The notes beneath the pieces are model-generated. The model made no database searches. It was not told where the DNA came from and was given only the letters and a program-made list of their open reading frames with translations. The translations under genes and the position numbers were made by a program. Below, piece by piece: positions 9,796 to 21,951 of a stretch of DNA of 64,000 nucleotides (position 1 is its first letter; each line of letters begins with the position of its first letter). Origin of the DNA: G963664115 sp965216035 (GTDB lineage Bacteria > Acidobacteriota > Terriglobia > 20CM-2-55-15); NCBI GenBank assembly GCA_965216035.1, contig CBDCFM010000015.1, positions 308,136-372,135 of the forward strand. Reading direction: 5' to 3'.

Positions 9796-10348
9796 ATGTT
9801 CAGCCTCTAGTCACGCCAACCTTTCGATCAGGCGGGCCCACCCTCAGGTCATCGAATTAAGACTTTACACTAAACGCCCGGATCTTAACCTCCGACACTG
9901 CGGCTCGAGTATTGACACTTTCCTTGCGTATAACCCCCCCAGCTAGATGCACTTGCACATCTTCTTATCCTCTAACCGTACGTGCTCGCTCACCGCTGAG
10001 CCGCCGCGATAATCGCCAATCGCTGTAGGGGTGGGCCTATGACCGCCTATTGATTCTGCGCTCACAGAGCGCACCGGCAGGTACCCACACGCTCAGATGT
10101 TGAGTGGCGTGGTTGCCGGGCCCGACCAGATCTGCGTCGTTGACTTCGGGTCTGGGCACCGTCAGACTTCATCGCCAGCACGGACGTATTCTCCCTAGTT
10201 TGACAGTGCCGTATCAATGTCGTCCCGAATGGGTTTGAGGAACTGTAGAAAAGAGTACCGAGTCCGAATCCTCGTTCTTTGGTATTCTCAGACATCAATA
10301 AGTCCTGCTAAGGAATCTTGAGCCCTTTGGGGTAGCTGGAAAACACCT
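9796..10348. other. Intergenic region, about 550 bp, nothing recognised
   Basis: It separates the antiporter gene from a small gene on the other strand. No tRNA-like T-loop, no long inverted repeat and no coding frame with a ribosome-binding site and recognisable product was seen. It probably holds the divergent promoters of its neighbours. Confidence 0.4.
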
Positions 10349-10612
10349 ATGGACATCACCAACAATACTCGAAAACCTCTGAGCCTTCCCTTACCCGGCG
10401 GGAAAAGACTGTTTCTCGGACCGGGAAAGACCGGGCAGGTGTCTCCAAAGGCTCTCGAACACCCACTGCTGATTAAACTTCTCGAAACCGGCGAAATCGA
10501 AACAGCCGACGGGGGACTCAAGCGAAAGGCAGGAGGCGATGGCAATGCCGGGGCGTCTCCGGGTTCCCGCCATCGCGGAACGAGTGCCACGCGCCAATCC
10601 GGTGACCGTTGA
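10349..10612 (+). CDS. Small conserved-looking hypothetical protein
   Basis: An 87-residue protein. The first 55 residues look like a compact domain: a NTRKP start, an L-P-x-G-G-K segment, then LGPGKTGQVS and a short helix ending TGEIE. The rest is a basic, low-complexity tail rich in Gly, Arg and Ser. I do not recognise the family with certainty. The opening is vaguely like small phage or plasmid accessory proteins, but no phage genes are nearby. There is no signal peptide. Confidence 0.5.
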   Translation: MDITNNTRKPLSLPLPGGKRLFLGPGKTGQVSPKALEHPLLIKLLETGEIETADGGLKRKAGGDGNAGASPGSRHRGTSATRQSGDR

Positions 10613-10827
10613 AGTTCTCTAGCGACGCGCAAGGCCGCGAACATGCTGAGAGGTGCTGATTCGAAAACTGAAGAAGCCGGTACCGTGGGTCACCAGGTCC
10701 TGGGTCGGTCCAGTGTCGTCAGATTGAAAAGATCCCAAACGATCGAGGCATTCGCCGCGCCAGCAAAGACATTTTGCGAGCAGCGCCGGCTGTTCCCAAG
10801 AACATTGGGTTCGGCGACGTCGATGTG

Positions 10828-11016
10828 ATGAGGGAAGCTATCGCGGTGAATTGCCCCTACTGCGGCGAAGCTATCGAACTATACGTCGATCAGGGCGGCG
10901 GGAAACACCAGGCTTACGTGGAGGACTGTCCCGTCTGCTGTCGGCCTTGGGTCGTGGATGTCGTCCAGGAACCCGGCGGTGACTGGAGTGCGACGCTCCG
11001 AACATCGGACGAATAG
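10828..11016 (+). CDS. CPXCG-motif cysteine-rich protein
   Basis: A 62-residue protein from the ATG at 10828. An in-frame TTG at 10774 would add 18 residues that do not fit the family. Two cysteine pairs, CPYCGE near residue 10 and CPVCCRPW near residue 35, are spaced like the small CPXCG zinc-ribbon family. The family is widespread but its function is unknown; zinc binding is inferred from the cysteines. It is convergent with guaB, with about 45 bp between them. Confidence 0.8.
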   Translation: MREAIAVNCPYCGEAIELYVDQGGGKHQAYVEDCPVCCRPWVVDVVQEPGGDWSATLRTSDE

Positions 11017-11061
11017 CGTCGTATTTGCTCATTCTTGATGCTGTAACGCTTAGCTTTCTTT

Positions 11062-12518
11062 TTATTCCATCTGATAGTTGGGAGCTTCCTTGGTGATGAA
11101 AACGTCGTGAACATGGCTCTCCTTCAGAGACGCGTCGGTTATCTTCATGAAGCGGCTTTTGGCCTGAAGTTCCTCGATCGTGCTGCAGCCGCAGTAGCCC
11201 ATTCCCGAGCGCAGGCCTCCTACGAGCTGGTGGATCATTGACGCCAGGGGCCCCTTGTGGGTGACCCTTCCCTCGACCCCTTCCGGAACGAGTTTGGATG
11301 GTTTTTCCTCGTTCTGTGCATAACGATCGCTGCTGCCGTCCTGCATCGCCCCAATCGATCCCATGCCTCTGTACGATTTGTACGTGCGTCCCTGATAGAG
11401 AATGACCTCTCCCGGACTTTCATCGGTGCCGGCGAAGAGCGACCCAATCATGACCGTGTCAGCACCTGCCGCGATCGCTTTGGCGATGTCGCCCGAGAAC
11501 TTGATGCCACCGTCGGCTATGAGCGGTATGTTTCGTTCCGCACACACGGTTTCGCACTCCATGATCGCGCTGATTTGAGGCACACCGACCCCGCTTACGA
11601 CGCGGGTCGTGCAAATCGAACCCGGACCGATACCTATCTTGACTGCATCCACACCGGCGTCAATGAGATCGGTCGCGGCCTCTGCCGATGCGATGTTGCC
11701 CGCAACCAGGTCTGTATCAGGAAATGCCTTCTTGACTTCCCGTATCGCCGCGATGACTCGCGAAGAATGTCCGTGGGCAGTATCGATGACGATGACGTCG
11801 ATCTTGGCGACCACTAGAGCGGCGGCACGCTCCAAATAGTCTCCGGTCGCTCCAATCGCAGCGCCTACCCGCAACCGGCCGTGCCCGTCCTTAGCTGATG
11901 ACGGGTACTTGATCTTCTTGGTGATATCTTTGACCGTGATCAGTCCCTTCAAGGTCTGCTTGTCGTCCACAACCAGGAGTTTTTCGATGCGATGCTTGTG
12001 GAGTATTTGTTGGGCCTCGTCAAGCGTCGTTCCCACCGGCACCGTGACGAGGTTGTCCTTGGTCATCGCTTCGCGGATCGGCAGATGGAAGCGATCCTCA
12101 AAGCGTAGGTCTCTGTTGGTGAGGATGCCGACCAGCCGTCCCCCATCGGTGATGGGCACACCTGAGATTTTGTACTTAGCCATCAGGTCGACGGCGTCCT
12201 GAATCCTGTCCTCGGGCGACATTGTGATCGGATCGACGATCATTCCGCTCTCAGACCTTTTGACTTTATCGACTTCCGAAGCCTGCGACTCGATCGACAT
12301 GTTCCGGTGGACGATGCCGATGCCACCCTGTTGGGCAAGTGCGATGGCCAGGTGCGACTCCGTGACCGTGTCCATGGCGGCGCTGGCGACGGGGATGTTC
12401 AGTGAAATGCGGTTGGTCAATCGTGTGGTGGTGTGGACTTCGCTGGGCAACACGTCCGATTTCATTGGAATAATCAGGACGTCGTCAAAGGTGTAAGTTT
12501 CCGGAAAGTTCTGCTCCT

Positions 12519-12522
<4 letters not shown>
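11062..12522 (-). CDS. guaB: Inosine-5'-monophosphate dehydrogenase
   Basis: It catalyses the NAD+-dependent oxidation of IMP to XMP, the committed step of GMP synthesis. N-terminal FPETYTFDDVLIIP, a pair of CBS domains at about residues 90-205, and the catalytic loop GIGPGSICTTRVVSGVG with its nucleophilic Cys are all present, as is the flap region (YRGMGSIGAM). The start chosen is TTG at 12522. It overlaps the secA stop codon as TTGA and has GGGG upstream; a GTG at 12540 would add six residues. The length (486 residues) is normal. It is likely co-transcribed with and translationally coupled to secA. Confidence 0.95.
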
Positions 12523-15179
<2,657 letters not shown>

Positions 15180-15323
15180 CCTTAAGGATAGCGTGAATCG
15201 AAACCGCAGGGTAGAGGGAGAGCTAATTAAGGAGCCAGATTACCCAATGCCGGAATTGACATCAGAATTTCTGAAACTGTGAATTCTGGATTTAACGCGT
15301 CTGTTCCGCCAGTGGTCATTCGA

Positions 15324-16241
15324 TCAGTCGGCGATTGCAGACGTTGCGACGGGGAGGTAGTTTATTGGATTGAGCGGTCGGTCGTCTAAGCGCACTTCAT
15401 AGTGGAGATGCGGTCCTGTAGTGCGGCCCGAATTGCCAACGTAACCGATCACATCGCCCTTCTCCACCTGATCACCGACCTCCAACTCGAAGCGGGATAG
15501 GTGGCCGAAGCGTGTCGTGATACCACTCCCGTGATCGACCTCGATCAGGTTCCCATAGTTGGCGCGGCGCCGGGCGTATATCACCCGCCCATCCGCCGGA
15601 GTTCGTACGACTGTACCGTAGAGCGCGCCGATGTCGAGTGCACGATGTATTTCACTTTCGCCCGTAAACGGATCACGTCGGCGGCCGTAGGCACTACGAA
15701 TCGGCCCGGCGACAGGCCACATCGATGGTGTTGACAGAAGTTTGCCCGCCCGCTGTTGAGCGATCTGTTCGACGAACCGGAGTTGGTCTTCCAGACCCAG
15801 AGTCCGATCGCGAGCAATTTCGATGTTGTCGCGAACTGTCAGGCTGGCGATCATTGACGCCGTGGGATAGTCTTCAAGGGCCCCGCCAATACCCCCACCC
15901 TCCAGCAGACCGAAGCGCTCGTTCCAGGTATCGGTCAACATCATCTCCTGAATCTGGCCGGACAATTCTTCCAGTCCCATGATCTTCGTGTTGAGCTGGC
16001 GGGTGGCTACTTCGAGGTTCTGGTTTTCCACTTTGAGTTCCGTGTTTTGGGCATGGAGCTTGTTGTAGTCAGCTGATTGGAGTCCCATCCGTGCGTAGCT
16101 GAATCCAAGGCCGACGATGCCGAAGAAGCCCACGATCAACAGCAAGCAAACGGCGTAGAGAGCGGCGAGAGGAATGCGAACCTTGTGAAGCGCCGAACTG
16201 GCATTCGGGACGATGATTAGCGTATAAGAATCCTTGGCCAT
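15324..16241 (-). CDS. M23-family (LytM-like) peptidoglycan peptidase, membrane-anchored
   Basis: A 305-residue protein. A short N-terminus, then one transmembrane segment at about residues 21-48, then a coiled-coil-like stretch (HAQNTELKVENQNLEVATRQL) and the M23 domain from about residue 180. Zinc-site motifs HRALDIGA (H-x3-D) and the C-terminal HLHYEV are intact, so it should be a working endopeptidase or an activator of amidases. Its position directly upstream of secA on the same strand is a pairing I associate with Acidobacteria, which is an impression and not a computed result. It probably acts on the cell wall during growth or division. Confidence 0.88.
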   Translation of the reverse strand: MAKDSYTLIIVPNASSALHKVRIPLAALYAVCLLLIVGFFGIVGLGFSYARMGLQSADYNKLHAQNTELKVENQNLEVATRQLNTKIMGLEELSGQIQEMMLTDTWNERFGLLEGGGIGGALEDYPTASMIASLTVRDNIEIARDRTLGLEDQLRFVEQIAQQRAGKLLSTPSMWPVAGPIRSAYGRRRDPFTGESEIHRALDIGALYGTVVRTPADGRVIYARRRANYGNLIEVDHGSGITTRFGHLSRFELEVGDQVEKGDVIGYVGNSGRTTGPHLHYEVRLDDRPLNPINYLPVATSAIAD

Positions 16242-16367
16242 GCGTGTATCGATCAGCTAACCTATGACAGCCGCGGGCGCAAGACCACCGAGGCACTCTC
16301 TATTTCTATGATTTCTAAAGACTTACCCGCAAGCAAGAGGGCTGAATTGTAACAAATAGGGTTAGAG

Positions 16368-17399
16368 ATGGTCAAGTCAAAATTCCTCAGACGTTTACTC
16401 TGGGGCCTAGCGGTGCTGGCTCTGGCGTCGTTGATGCTGTCGTATTTGGGTTGGATTCCGTCAAGTCTCGTCGAGAGCCTCTACGCGAGACGGGTTTATC
16501 CCCTCGTCTCGTCGCTGATGGGTTTCCTGGCTGATGCCGTTGGGTTTTCATGGCTGGATCTCCTTGTTCCGCTTGCGATCCTAAGTACCCCTTACTTCGT
16601 GTATCGGCGAAAGTTCCTTCAGCTTTTAGCTTTTATTTCTGCAGGGTACCTCCTTTTTTTCTGGACGTGGGGGCTCAACTACCACCGGCCGCCATTGGTG
16701 ACCAAGTTGGACTTCAGCGCAGAGCGCGTCAATGCTGAGTCGATAACCGAGCTGACCGGGGAGGCCGCGGCCGAGCTCAACGATCTGTACCCGCAACGTC
16801 GCACAGTCGACTTCGACGATGCCCGGCTGGGGGCGGAAGCGGACCGCCGAATGGGCGCCATAGTTGCCGAGCTTGACGGCACATCCTGGCCAGCGAGTTC
16901 GGGCGCCAAATCTTCGTGGGTCCTCGATCCATTTTTCCGTGCCGCCGGTGTCGAGGGGATGTTTAACCCGTTCGGACATGAGGCCATCGTCACCCGTGGG
17001 CTATTGCCTTTCGAGATGCCCATGGTCATATTGCATGAATTGGCTCATGTCCGTGGCTACCCTCACGAAGGCGACGCCGGTTTCATTGCTTTGATGGCTG
17101 CGTTGGGTTCTTCGGATGCGGCATTCCGCTATAGCGGCTGGTTGACTCTCTGGTTCTACCTACGGTCGCCCGAATCAGACCTGCTCCTCGAACAGGGGCC
17201 ACGGGACGACATCGAAGCCGTGTATGCCCGACTTGCCAGCCAGCGCATCGAGTGGGTCAATCGTGCGCAGACCCGGAGCCTGGATCTGTTCTTAAAGGCC
17301 AATCAGGTTGAGGAGGGTGTACGGAGCTACGCCGAGATCGTCAATCTTGCGGTTGGAACCCGAACCTTCTGGAACCGTTTTGCGGAGTCATCTGAATGA
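16368..17399 (+). CDS. DUF3810 putative zinc metalloprotease, membrane protein
   Basis: A 343-residue protein with three N-terminal membrane segments (about residues 10-30, 45-70 and 78-102), followed by WGLNYHRPPL, a conserved DUF3810 signature. A soluble domain then carries H223-E-L-A-H227 and a following HEGDA that could supply the third zinc ligand. The family is annotated only as DUF3810; metalloprotease activity is inferred from the HExxH. It is divergent from the M23 peptidase gene and convergent with the outer-membrane barrel gene. Confidence 0.85.
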   Translation: MVKSKFLRRLLWGLAVLALASLMLSYLGWIPSSLVESLYARRVYPLVSSLMGFLADAVGFSWLDLLVPLAILSTPYFVYRRKFLQLLAFISAGYLLFFWTWGLNYHRPPLVTKLDFSAERVNAESITELTGEAAAELNDLYPQRRTVDFDDARLGAEADRRMGAIVAELDGTSWPASSGAKSSWVLDPFFRAAGVEGMFNPFGHEAIVTRGLLPFEMPMVILHELAHVRGYPHEGDAGFIALMAALGSSDAAFRYSGWLTLWFYLRSPESDLLLEQGPRDDIEAVYARLASQRIEWVNRAQTRSLDLFLKANQVEEGVRSYAEIVNLAVGTRTFWNRFAESSE

Positions 17400-17490
17400 A
17401 AGCGGTCGCGAAACTCCCTACAGCAAGCTCCTGACCGAGGACCTTCCGATTCCATCACAGAATTCAGCGCGGCCGGCCCGATGCTTCTCA

Positions 17491-19164
17491 CTAGAATCGT
17501 CGTTGGACGTATCCATATACGATGTTTTCGCCGCCGTGGGTGTCGCGGCCGTAGAGGAGGGTGAATGCGCCGGTCGGTGTTTCAAAGCGGAGTCCCGCGC
17601 CGACATCGTTGAACCATTCACCTTGGCGGAAGACCCGTTGGCGGTCGTAGGTCTTTGCAGAATCAAAGAAGCCCAGGGCTTTGATCTCTATAAACGGAAT
17701 GCTGAGGGCGTTGAACAGCGGGATTGTGACCAACCGATGTTCGATTTCGGTATTCAGCAGAACGAAGTCCGTTCCCATCGGGGCTTTGCCGTAGCGGCCG
17801 CTCTCGGATGCAACATGGGCCCGCAGCCGGTGGTCGGTGAGACTGGTCAGTCCCAGGATGAAATAGTGGTCAATTGGCAGATCACCCCGGGACGTGCCGC
17901 CCGTCACGGACCAGTTGAAGCCTGTTCGGGCATCTTCGGTAATGTGGATGCGATTCGCGATCTCCACCGATCCCCCGCTGAAGCTGAAATCTCCGAGCAA
18001 AGTCTTCCGTGCCAGGAATCCCCTGAACCGAAGCTGGTTGTTATATCTTCCGTCGACAGTATTGAGTACCAGGCCGAAATTGAGCGTGGCGGAATTTCTG
18101 TCGTCCATTCCCAACACGGCAATGCTTCCGGTGGCGTCGCGATTCCTGTATTCGAAACCCATGTCTATCTCGACTTGATGGACTGGCGTCAAATTGAGGT
18201 CGACGCCCGCGCTGTTGACCTTGTAATTGAAGGTCGCTTCGGGTGCAAAGACGTCTCGAATGGACGGGCCCAGGTCCCATCGCTCCGACCGCCACGTGTC
18301 CCGAAACTCGACAATCGGCAGGGAGGGAAGCGGCAGAGGAACGATCAGTGCGCCGTGGAGCCTGCGCCGGTTGTTGTCCCATCGAAAATTGGACCTCCAA
18401 CTGATTCCGGAAAAGCCAATATCCCAGAGGTCTAGATAGGTGGTCTCGATTGGCAGCCCACGCATCAGGTCAATGAGGATCTCCGAGGTGTGTTATTCCG
18501 GTTCGAAGTCCGGACGATAGTGTTGTAGAGGTCTTCCGGACCGGACGGTTCCACGTCGAGTCCGACGTTAGAGAAGAGCCGACTCTTGAACAGCCGCGCC
18601 TGGGTGGTTTTCCACGCGTCATAGGTCAGCACTTCCCCGGGCCCAAACGTCAACGCGCGCCCGACGGTCCAATGAATGAAATCGGGCGAGAAGTTTTCAA
18701 GCACCCCATCGATCCGTGGTCGACCGACCTGGTTCCAGACAGAGAGCGCCTCTTCGACGTTGCCGGTGGACAGCCGAATCGAAGCCAGGAGGTCGGAAGC
18801 GTATTCGTCATTGGCGTCGACGATCAGTGCGCGATCAAGGGCCGCGACAGCAGCTTCGACATCCCCGTCTGCCAGGTGAACCCCGGCTGTTTCATTGTGG
18901 AACCGTGTGTCGTATGGATAGAGGCGGGCCGCCTCGTCGAAGAGTTCCAGCGCACGATCGTTTTGAGAAAGATTAGCGTGAGCGAGACCCAGGTACAGGT
19001 ATGCATCCGGAGTCGGGTTGTCCGCTATAACAGGGGTCAGGATTTCGATCGCCTCCAGATGTTCTTCCGCATCGATCGCCTGGCGGGCCTCATCTACCTG
19101 CCCCAGCGCAGGCTGCGCGAGCAGCGCGAAAAGCAGTAGTAAACCTAGAGGCGTGCACCGCAAT
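17491..19164 (-). pseudogene. TPR plus outer-membrane beta-barrel protein, split by a frameshift
   Basis: Reading from TTG 19164 (AGAAGG about 7 nt upstream) gives a signal peptide (about RCTPLGLLLLFALLAQPALG) and then TPR repeats through about residue 150. A surface-antigen-like module follows, ending near VRTSNRNN, and the frame closes at 18465. The continuation, S-E-I-L-I-D-L-M-R-G-L-P and a 310-residue barrel ending in aromatic F, is in another frame through 17491. The shift lies at about 18475-18490. An ATG at 19250 is an alternative start. The barrel resembles BamA/TamA or patatin-associated C-terminal domains. If the shift is real, the protein is inactive; it may be a base-calling error. 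Confidence 0.75.
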
Positions 19165-19257
19165 CGGCACCTTCTTCGGATGAAGAAGGTTGCCTCCCTT
19201 TTTGGTGAATCGTTGGTCCCACGGGTTTGATTGCCGCTATCGTTACGCATGCGATTG

Positions 19258-19265
19258 ATTATAAT
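19258..19265. promoter_or_regulatory. Overlapping -10 hexamers between divergent genes
   Basis: The ATTATAAT string contains TATAAT on both strands (19260-19265 plus, 19258-19263 minus). It lies between the TPR/barrel gene and the small barrel gene. No good -35 box was seen on either strand. Confidence 0.35.
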
Positions 19266-19271
19266 TTCTGA

Positions 19272-19811
19272 ATGAAGTACTTCTCGCGTTTTCTTGTCAT
19301 CCTCGTTGCGGCTCTTCCTCTCAACGCCCATGACTTCACTCTTTTTGGTGGATTTAATCATCCCGACAAAATAACGCTGGGCCAGACCGCGGCAGGCGTC
19401 TCCGGAACCGCGGGACAACTTCTGACCGACCCCAAGGACTTCGGTGTTTTCGGTGCGCGACTGTATCGATCGAATGCGCCGATCGGTCTCGAACACACGC
19501 TGGCTTTCAGCCCCAATTTCATCGACAGTCGGGCGAATGCCCTGATCTACAACACGAACCTGCGCGCCCATGTTCCCGCACTTCCCGTGCAACCCTACGC
19601 CACTGTCGGAGTTGGAGTGATTCGCGCAGGGGGGAGTGGACCGGCTTCGTTCAGCACGAAGCTGGGCGTCAACTACGGAGCCGGCGTTCAGGCATTGGTG
19701 TTCGGTCCTTTGGGAGTCCGTCTGGATGTTCGGGGATATTCGATCCGGGGTGTGGCGGATCAAAACCTCAGTTTGTGGGAGTCGAGTGTCGGCTTGTTTT
19801 TTGCCTTCTAG
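19272..19811 (+). CDS. Small outer-membrane beta-barrel protein
   Basis: A 179-residue protein with a short signal peptide (MKYFSRFLVILVAALPLNA), then alternating polar/hydrophobic strands rich in Gly and aromatic residues (VQPYATVGVGVIRAG, LGVRLDVRGYSI). It ends in F after LFF-A, the usual barrel-insertion signal. This fits an 8-stranded OmpA/OmpX-like or generic 'outer membrane beta-barrel' protein of unknown function. It lies 6 bp ahead of the M28 peptidase gene and is likely co-transcribed with it. Confidence 0.75.
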   Translation: MKYFSRFLVILVAALPLNAHDFTLFGGFNHPDKITLGQTAAGVSGTAGQLLTDPKDFGVFGARLYRSNAPIGLEHTLAFSPNFIDSRANALIYNTNLRAHVPALPVQPYATVGVGVIRAGGSGPASFSTKLGVNYGAGVQALVFGPLGVRLDVRGYSIRGVADQNLSLWESSVGLFFAF

Positions 19812-19817
19812 GAGCGT

Positions 19818-21008
19818 ATGAAAACTCATCGGTTCATAGGCCTCATCGCGATCGCTCTGACAACGTTGTTGTCCGCGGGGGCGCTGTCTCCCGAGAGTCT
19901 GGAGACTGACGTGCGGTGGTTGTCCGATTCCTTGCGTGACGGCCGGGCCTCAGCCAGTCAGGGAGCTCGGGCGACAGCGGACTACGTGTTCGAGCGGTTC
20001 CGTTCCATCGGTCTCGACACTGAATTTCAAGATATTGATGCGAACAGGCGAAACGTTATTGGGCGATCGGGTACGGCCTCGCGGCATATTGTGATCGGCG
20101 CCCACTACGATGGTCAGGGAAGAGGGTTCGCCTCGGCCAGCGATAACGCGGCCGGGGTTGCGGTGATGCTGGAAATTGCGCGCGAGCTAAGCGCTGTGGA
20201 CTTAGGCGTGTCGCTATTATTTATCGCCTTCGATGACGAAGAGCGCGGCTTGTTTGGATCCCGGCATTACGTTGCCAATCCGATTCTGCCCCTGGATGAT
20301 GCTCTGGCCGTTATCGTTATGGACACGATGGGTCGCAGTTTCATCGATCTGGAACGCTGGACCCTGATTGTGCTGGGCACCGAGTTTACGCCGGAGCTTG
20401 GAGAGATTGTGAGTCTGCATGGCGGTTCCGAACTCGTGTTTCTCGGAACCGATCTGGTCGGTCCACGGAGCGACTTTGCACCCTTTGCCGCCGCACGGGT
20501 TCCATATCTGTTTTTTTCGAACGCCACGCATGCCGACTACCACGGCCGGGGTGATACACCCGATCGATTGCGCTATGACCGCCTCGATACGGATGGAGAG
20601 ACGATCGGGCGGGTGATCGCAGACATCGCTGCCCTCGACGCGCGTCCCGGATATATGGAGACACCCGTCTACCCGGACGGTGAGGCACGTGGGTTGGTTT
20701 CTTTAATGGAGACGATCGAGAACGAGCGCAGCGATCTCTCCGGTGCGTACGCGGTGCTGTTTAATGACCTGCGAGACCGCTTGTCCCCGACACCGTCGCG
20801 CGCAGATCTGCGACTGGCGACCTCGGTTCTGCTGGCGATTGCGACGCCCAGCGTGTCCTCGTTCTCGCTGTCTTCACTGATTGGACCCTTTTACGAGGCG
20901 GAGGGGAAGTCCGATGAGGCGGTCGCCGCCTATCGGGAAGCCCTGCGCTGGACGAGCAATCCCTTCGCTCGAAGCACGCTCGAAGAAAAAATCCAATCCC
21001 TCGATTGA
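19818..21008 (+). CDS. Secreted M28-family zinc peptidase
   Basis: A 396-residue protein with a signal peptide (about residues 1-23). The M28 aminopeptidase core has all expected metal ligands: GAHYDG (His), ASDNAAG (bridging Asp), DDEERGLFGS (catalytic and ligand Glu), IVMDTMG (Asp) and THADYHGRGDTPD (His). It should release N-terminal amino acids or cleave short peptides outside the cytoplasm. A C-terminal extension of about 100 residues ends in a TPR-like helix pair (AVAAYREALRWTSNPFARSTLEEK). The ribosome-binding site AGGAGCGT overlaps the end of the barrel gene's spacer. Confidence 0.9.
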   Translation: MKTHRFIGLIAIALTTLLSAGALSPESLETDVRWLSDSLRDGRASASQGARATADYVFERFRSIGLDTEFQDIDANRRNVIGRSGTASRHIVIGAHYDGQGRGFASASDNAAGVAVMLEIARELSAVDLGVSLLFIAFDDEERGLFGSRHYVANPILPLDDALAVIVMDTMGRSFIDLERWTLIVLGTEFTPELGEIVSLHGGSELVFLGTDLVGPRSDFAPFAAARVPYLFFSNATHADYHGRGDTPDRLRYDRLDTDGETIGRVIADIAALDARPGYMETPVYPDGEARGLVSLMETIENERSDLSGAYAVLFNDLRDRLSPTPSRADLRLATSVLLAIATPSVSSFSLSSLIGPFYEAEGKSDEAVAAYREALRWTSNPFARSTLEEKIQSLD

Positions 21009-21224
21009 GGACGAATCGCAGTTCCCGTTGACTGACCCCCCACGCCGCCGCTTCTACTGATCATCAACCTCCGCTTGGGCGTAAGATTTGCGCGATCCGC
21101 ATGTCGGAGTTGTCCCAGTGACACGGTCGCCAGGCAGAAACCGAGCGATTTGCCGTCACGCGGCATCTCAAGATGTACATTAAGCACCTTGATATATGCA
21201 GTTTAGCGGCTATAAAGCAAATAT

Positions 21225-21242
21225 TTGAAGCGCTCGCTTGAA
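21225..21242. promoter_or_regulatory. Palindromic operator candidate for the TetR regulator
   Basis: TTGAAGCGCTCGCTTGAA matches its own reverse complement at 14 of 18 positions. The outer TTNAAGCG half-sites are like many TetR/AcrR operators. It lies 35 bp before the tetR-type start, in an A+T-rich promoter-like region (tataaagcaaatat). Autorepression of the efflux operon is inferred. Confidence 0.55.
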
Positions 21243-21276
21243 TTATTCGATTGAATTCTGCTACATTTATTTTGTT

Positions 21277-21951
21277 ATGGCTGATACGAAAGAACAGATT
21301 CTCGACGCCTCCGAATCTCTATTTGCCGAGCACGGAATCGGAGCAGTGCCCCTGCGTCGCATCATCGCTGAAGCAGACGTCAACTCCGCTGCGATCCATT
21401 ACCACTTCGGTTCGAAAGAAGAGCTGGTACGGGCCGTCTTCAAGCGGCGTTTTGATCCGATCAACCGGGCACGCATTGATTTACTCGATAGAGCCGATCA
21501 GAGCGCGATCGAAGGGCAAACCTCCGTTGAGGCCGTGCTGTACGCGATGGTCGCGCCGCCGTTCCGATTGGATCCCGGGGTGCAGTATCGACGACTCGCA
21601 GGGCGGCTCTTCACCGAACGGTCCGGTTATATGGAATTGATATTCAACGACCTTTTCAGAGAAGTGGAGCATCGTTTCAATGAGGCGCTCGCCAAGGCAT
21701 TGCCGGAAATCCCCAATAAAGAACGATTTTGGCGCACGTTCATGGCCGTGGGATCGATGACTTTCATTCTGAGAGAGCAGGAGTTGATTGAAAAGGCCAG
21801 CGGTGGAATCTGCGTCGTCGAGGATGCCGAACGCATGATCGATCGCTTGGTGCAGTTCATGGCGGCCGGACTGAAGGCGCCTGTACTCGAGGGGCCGCTT
21901 CCGTCCGATACGGCTGAAGTTTTCGTACCGGTAGAGAGGAGTTCCAGATGA
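21277..21951 (+). CDS. TetR/AcrR-family transcriptional regulator of the efflux operon
   Basis: A 224-residue protein from ATG 21277; an in-frame TTG at 21238 would prepend a non-homologous segment. An N-terminal HTH follows the TetR pattern (KEQILDASESLFAEHG, then VNSAAIHYHFGSKEELVRAVF). The C-terminal ligand-binding domain is all-helical and not specific enough to name a ligand. Its stop codon overlaps the start of the outer-membrane factor gene as ATGA, so regulator and pump are one transcript. The role is most likely repression of the pump operon through the palindrome upstream. Confidence 0.9.
   Translation: MADTKEQILDASESLFAEHGIGAVPLRRIIAEADVNSAAIHYHFGSKEELVRAVFKRRFDPINRARIDLLDRADQSAIEGQTSVEAVLYAMVAPPFRLDPGVQYRRLAGRLFTERSGYMELIFNDLFREVEHRFNEALAKALPEIPNKERFWRTFMAVGSMTFILREQELIEKASGGICVVEDAERMIDRLVQFMAAGLKAPVLEGPLPSDTAEVFVPVERSSR

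Noticed and set aside
10062..10298. A 78-codon minus-strand frame in the antiporter/small-gene gap
   Set aside because: No ribosome-binding site, an Arg/Ser/Gly-rich shadow-like composition and no similarity that I recognise.
17308..18435. A 375-codon plus-strand open frame
   Set aside because: It lies entirely antisense to the barrel gene and the end of DUF3810. Its composition is irregular and it matches no family; the minus-strand barrel reading ends correctly in F and explains the region.
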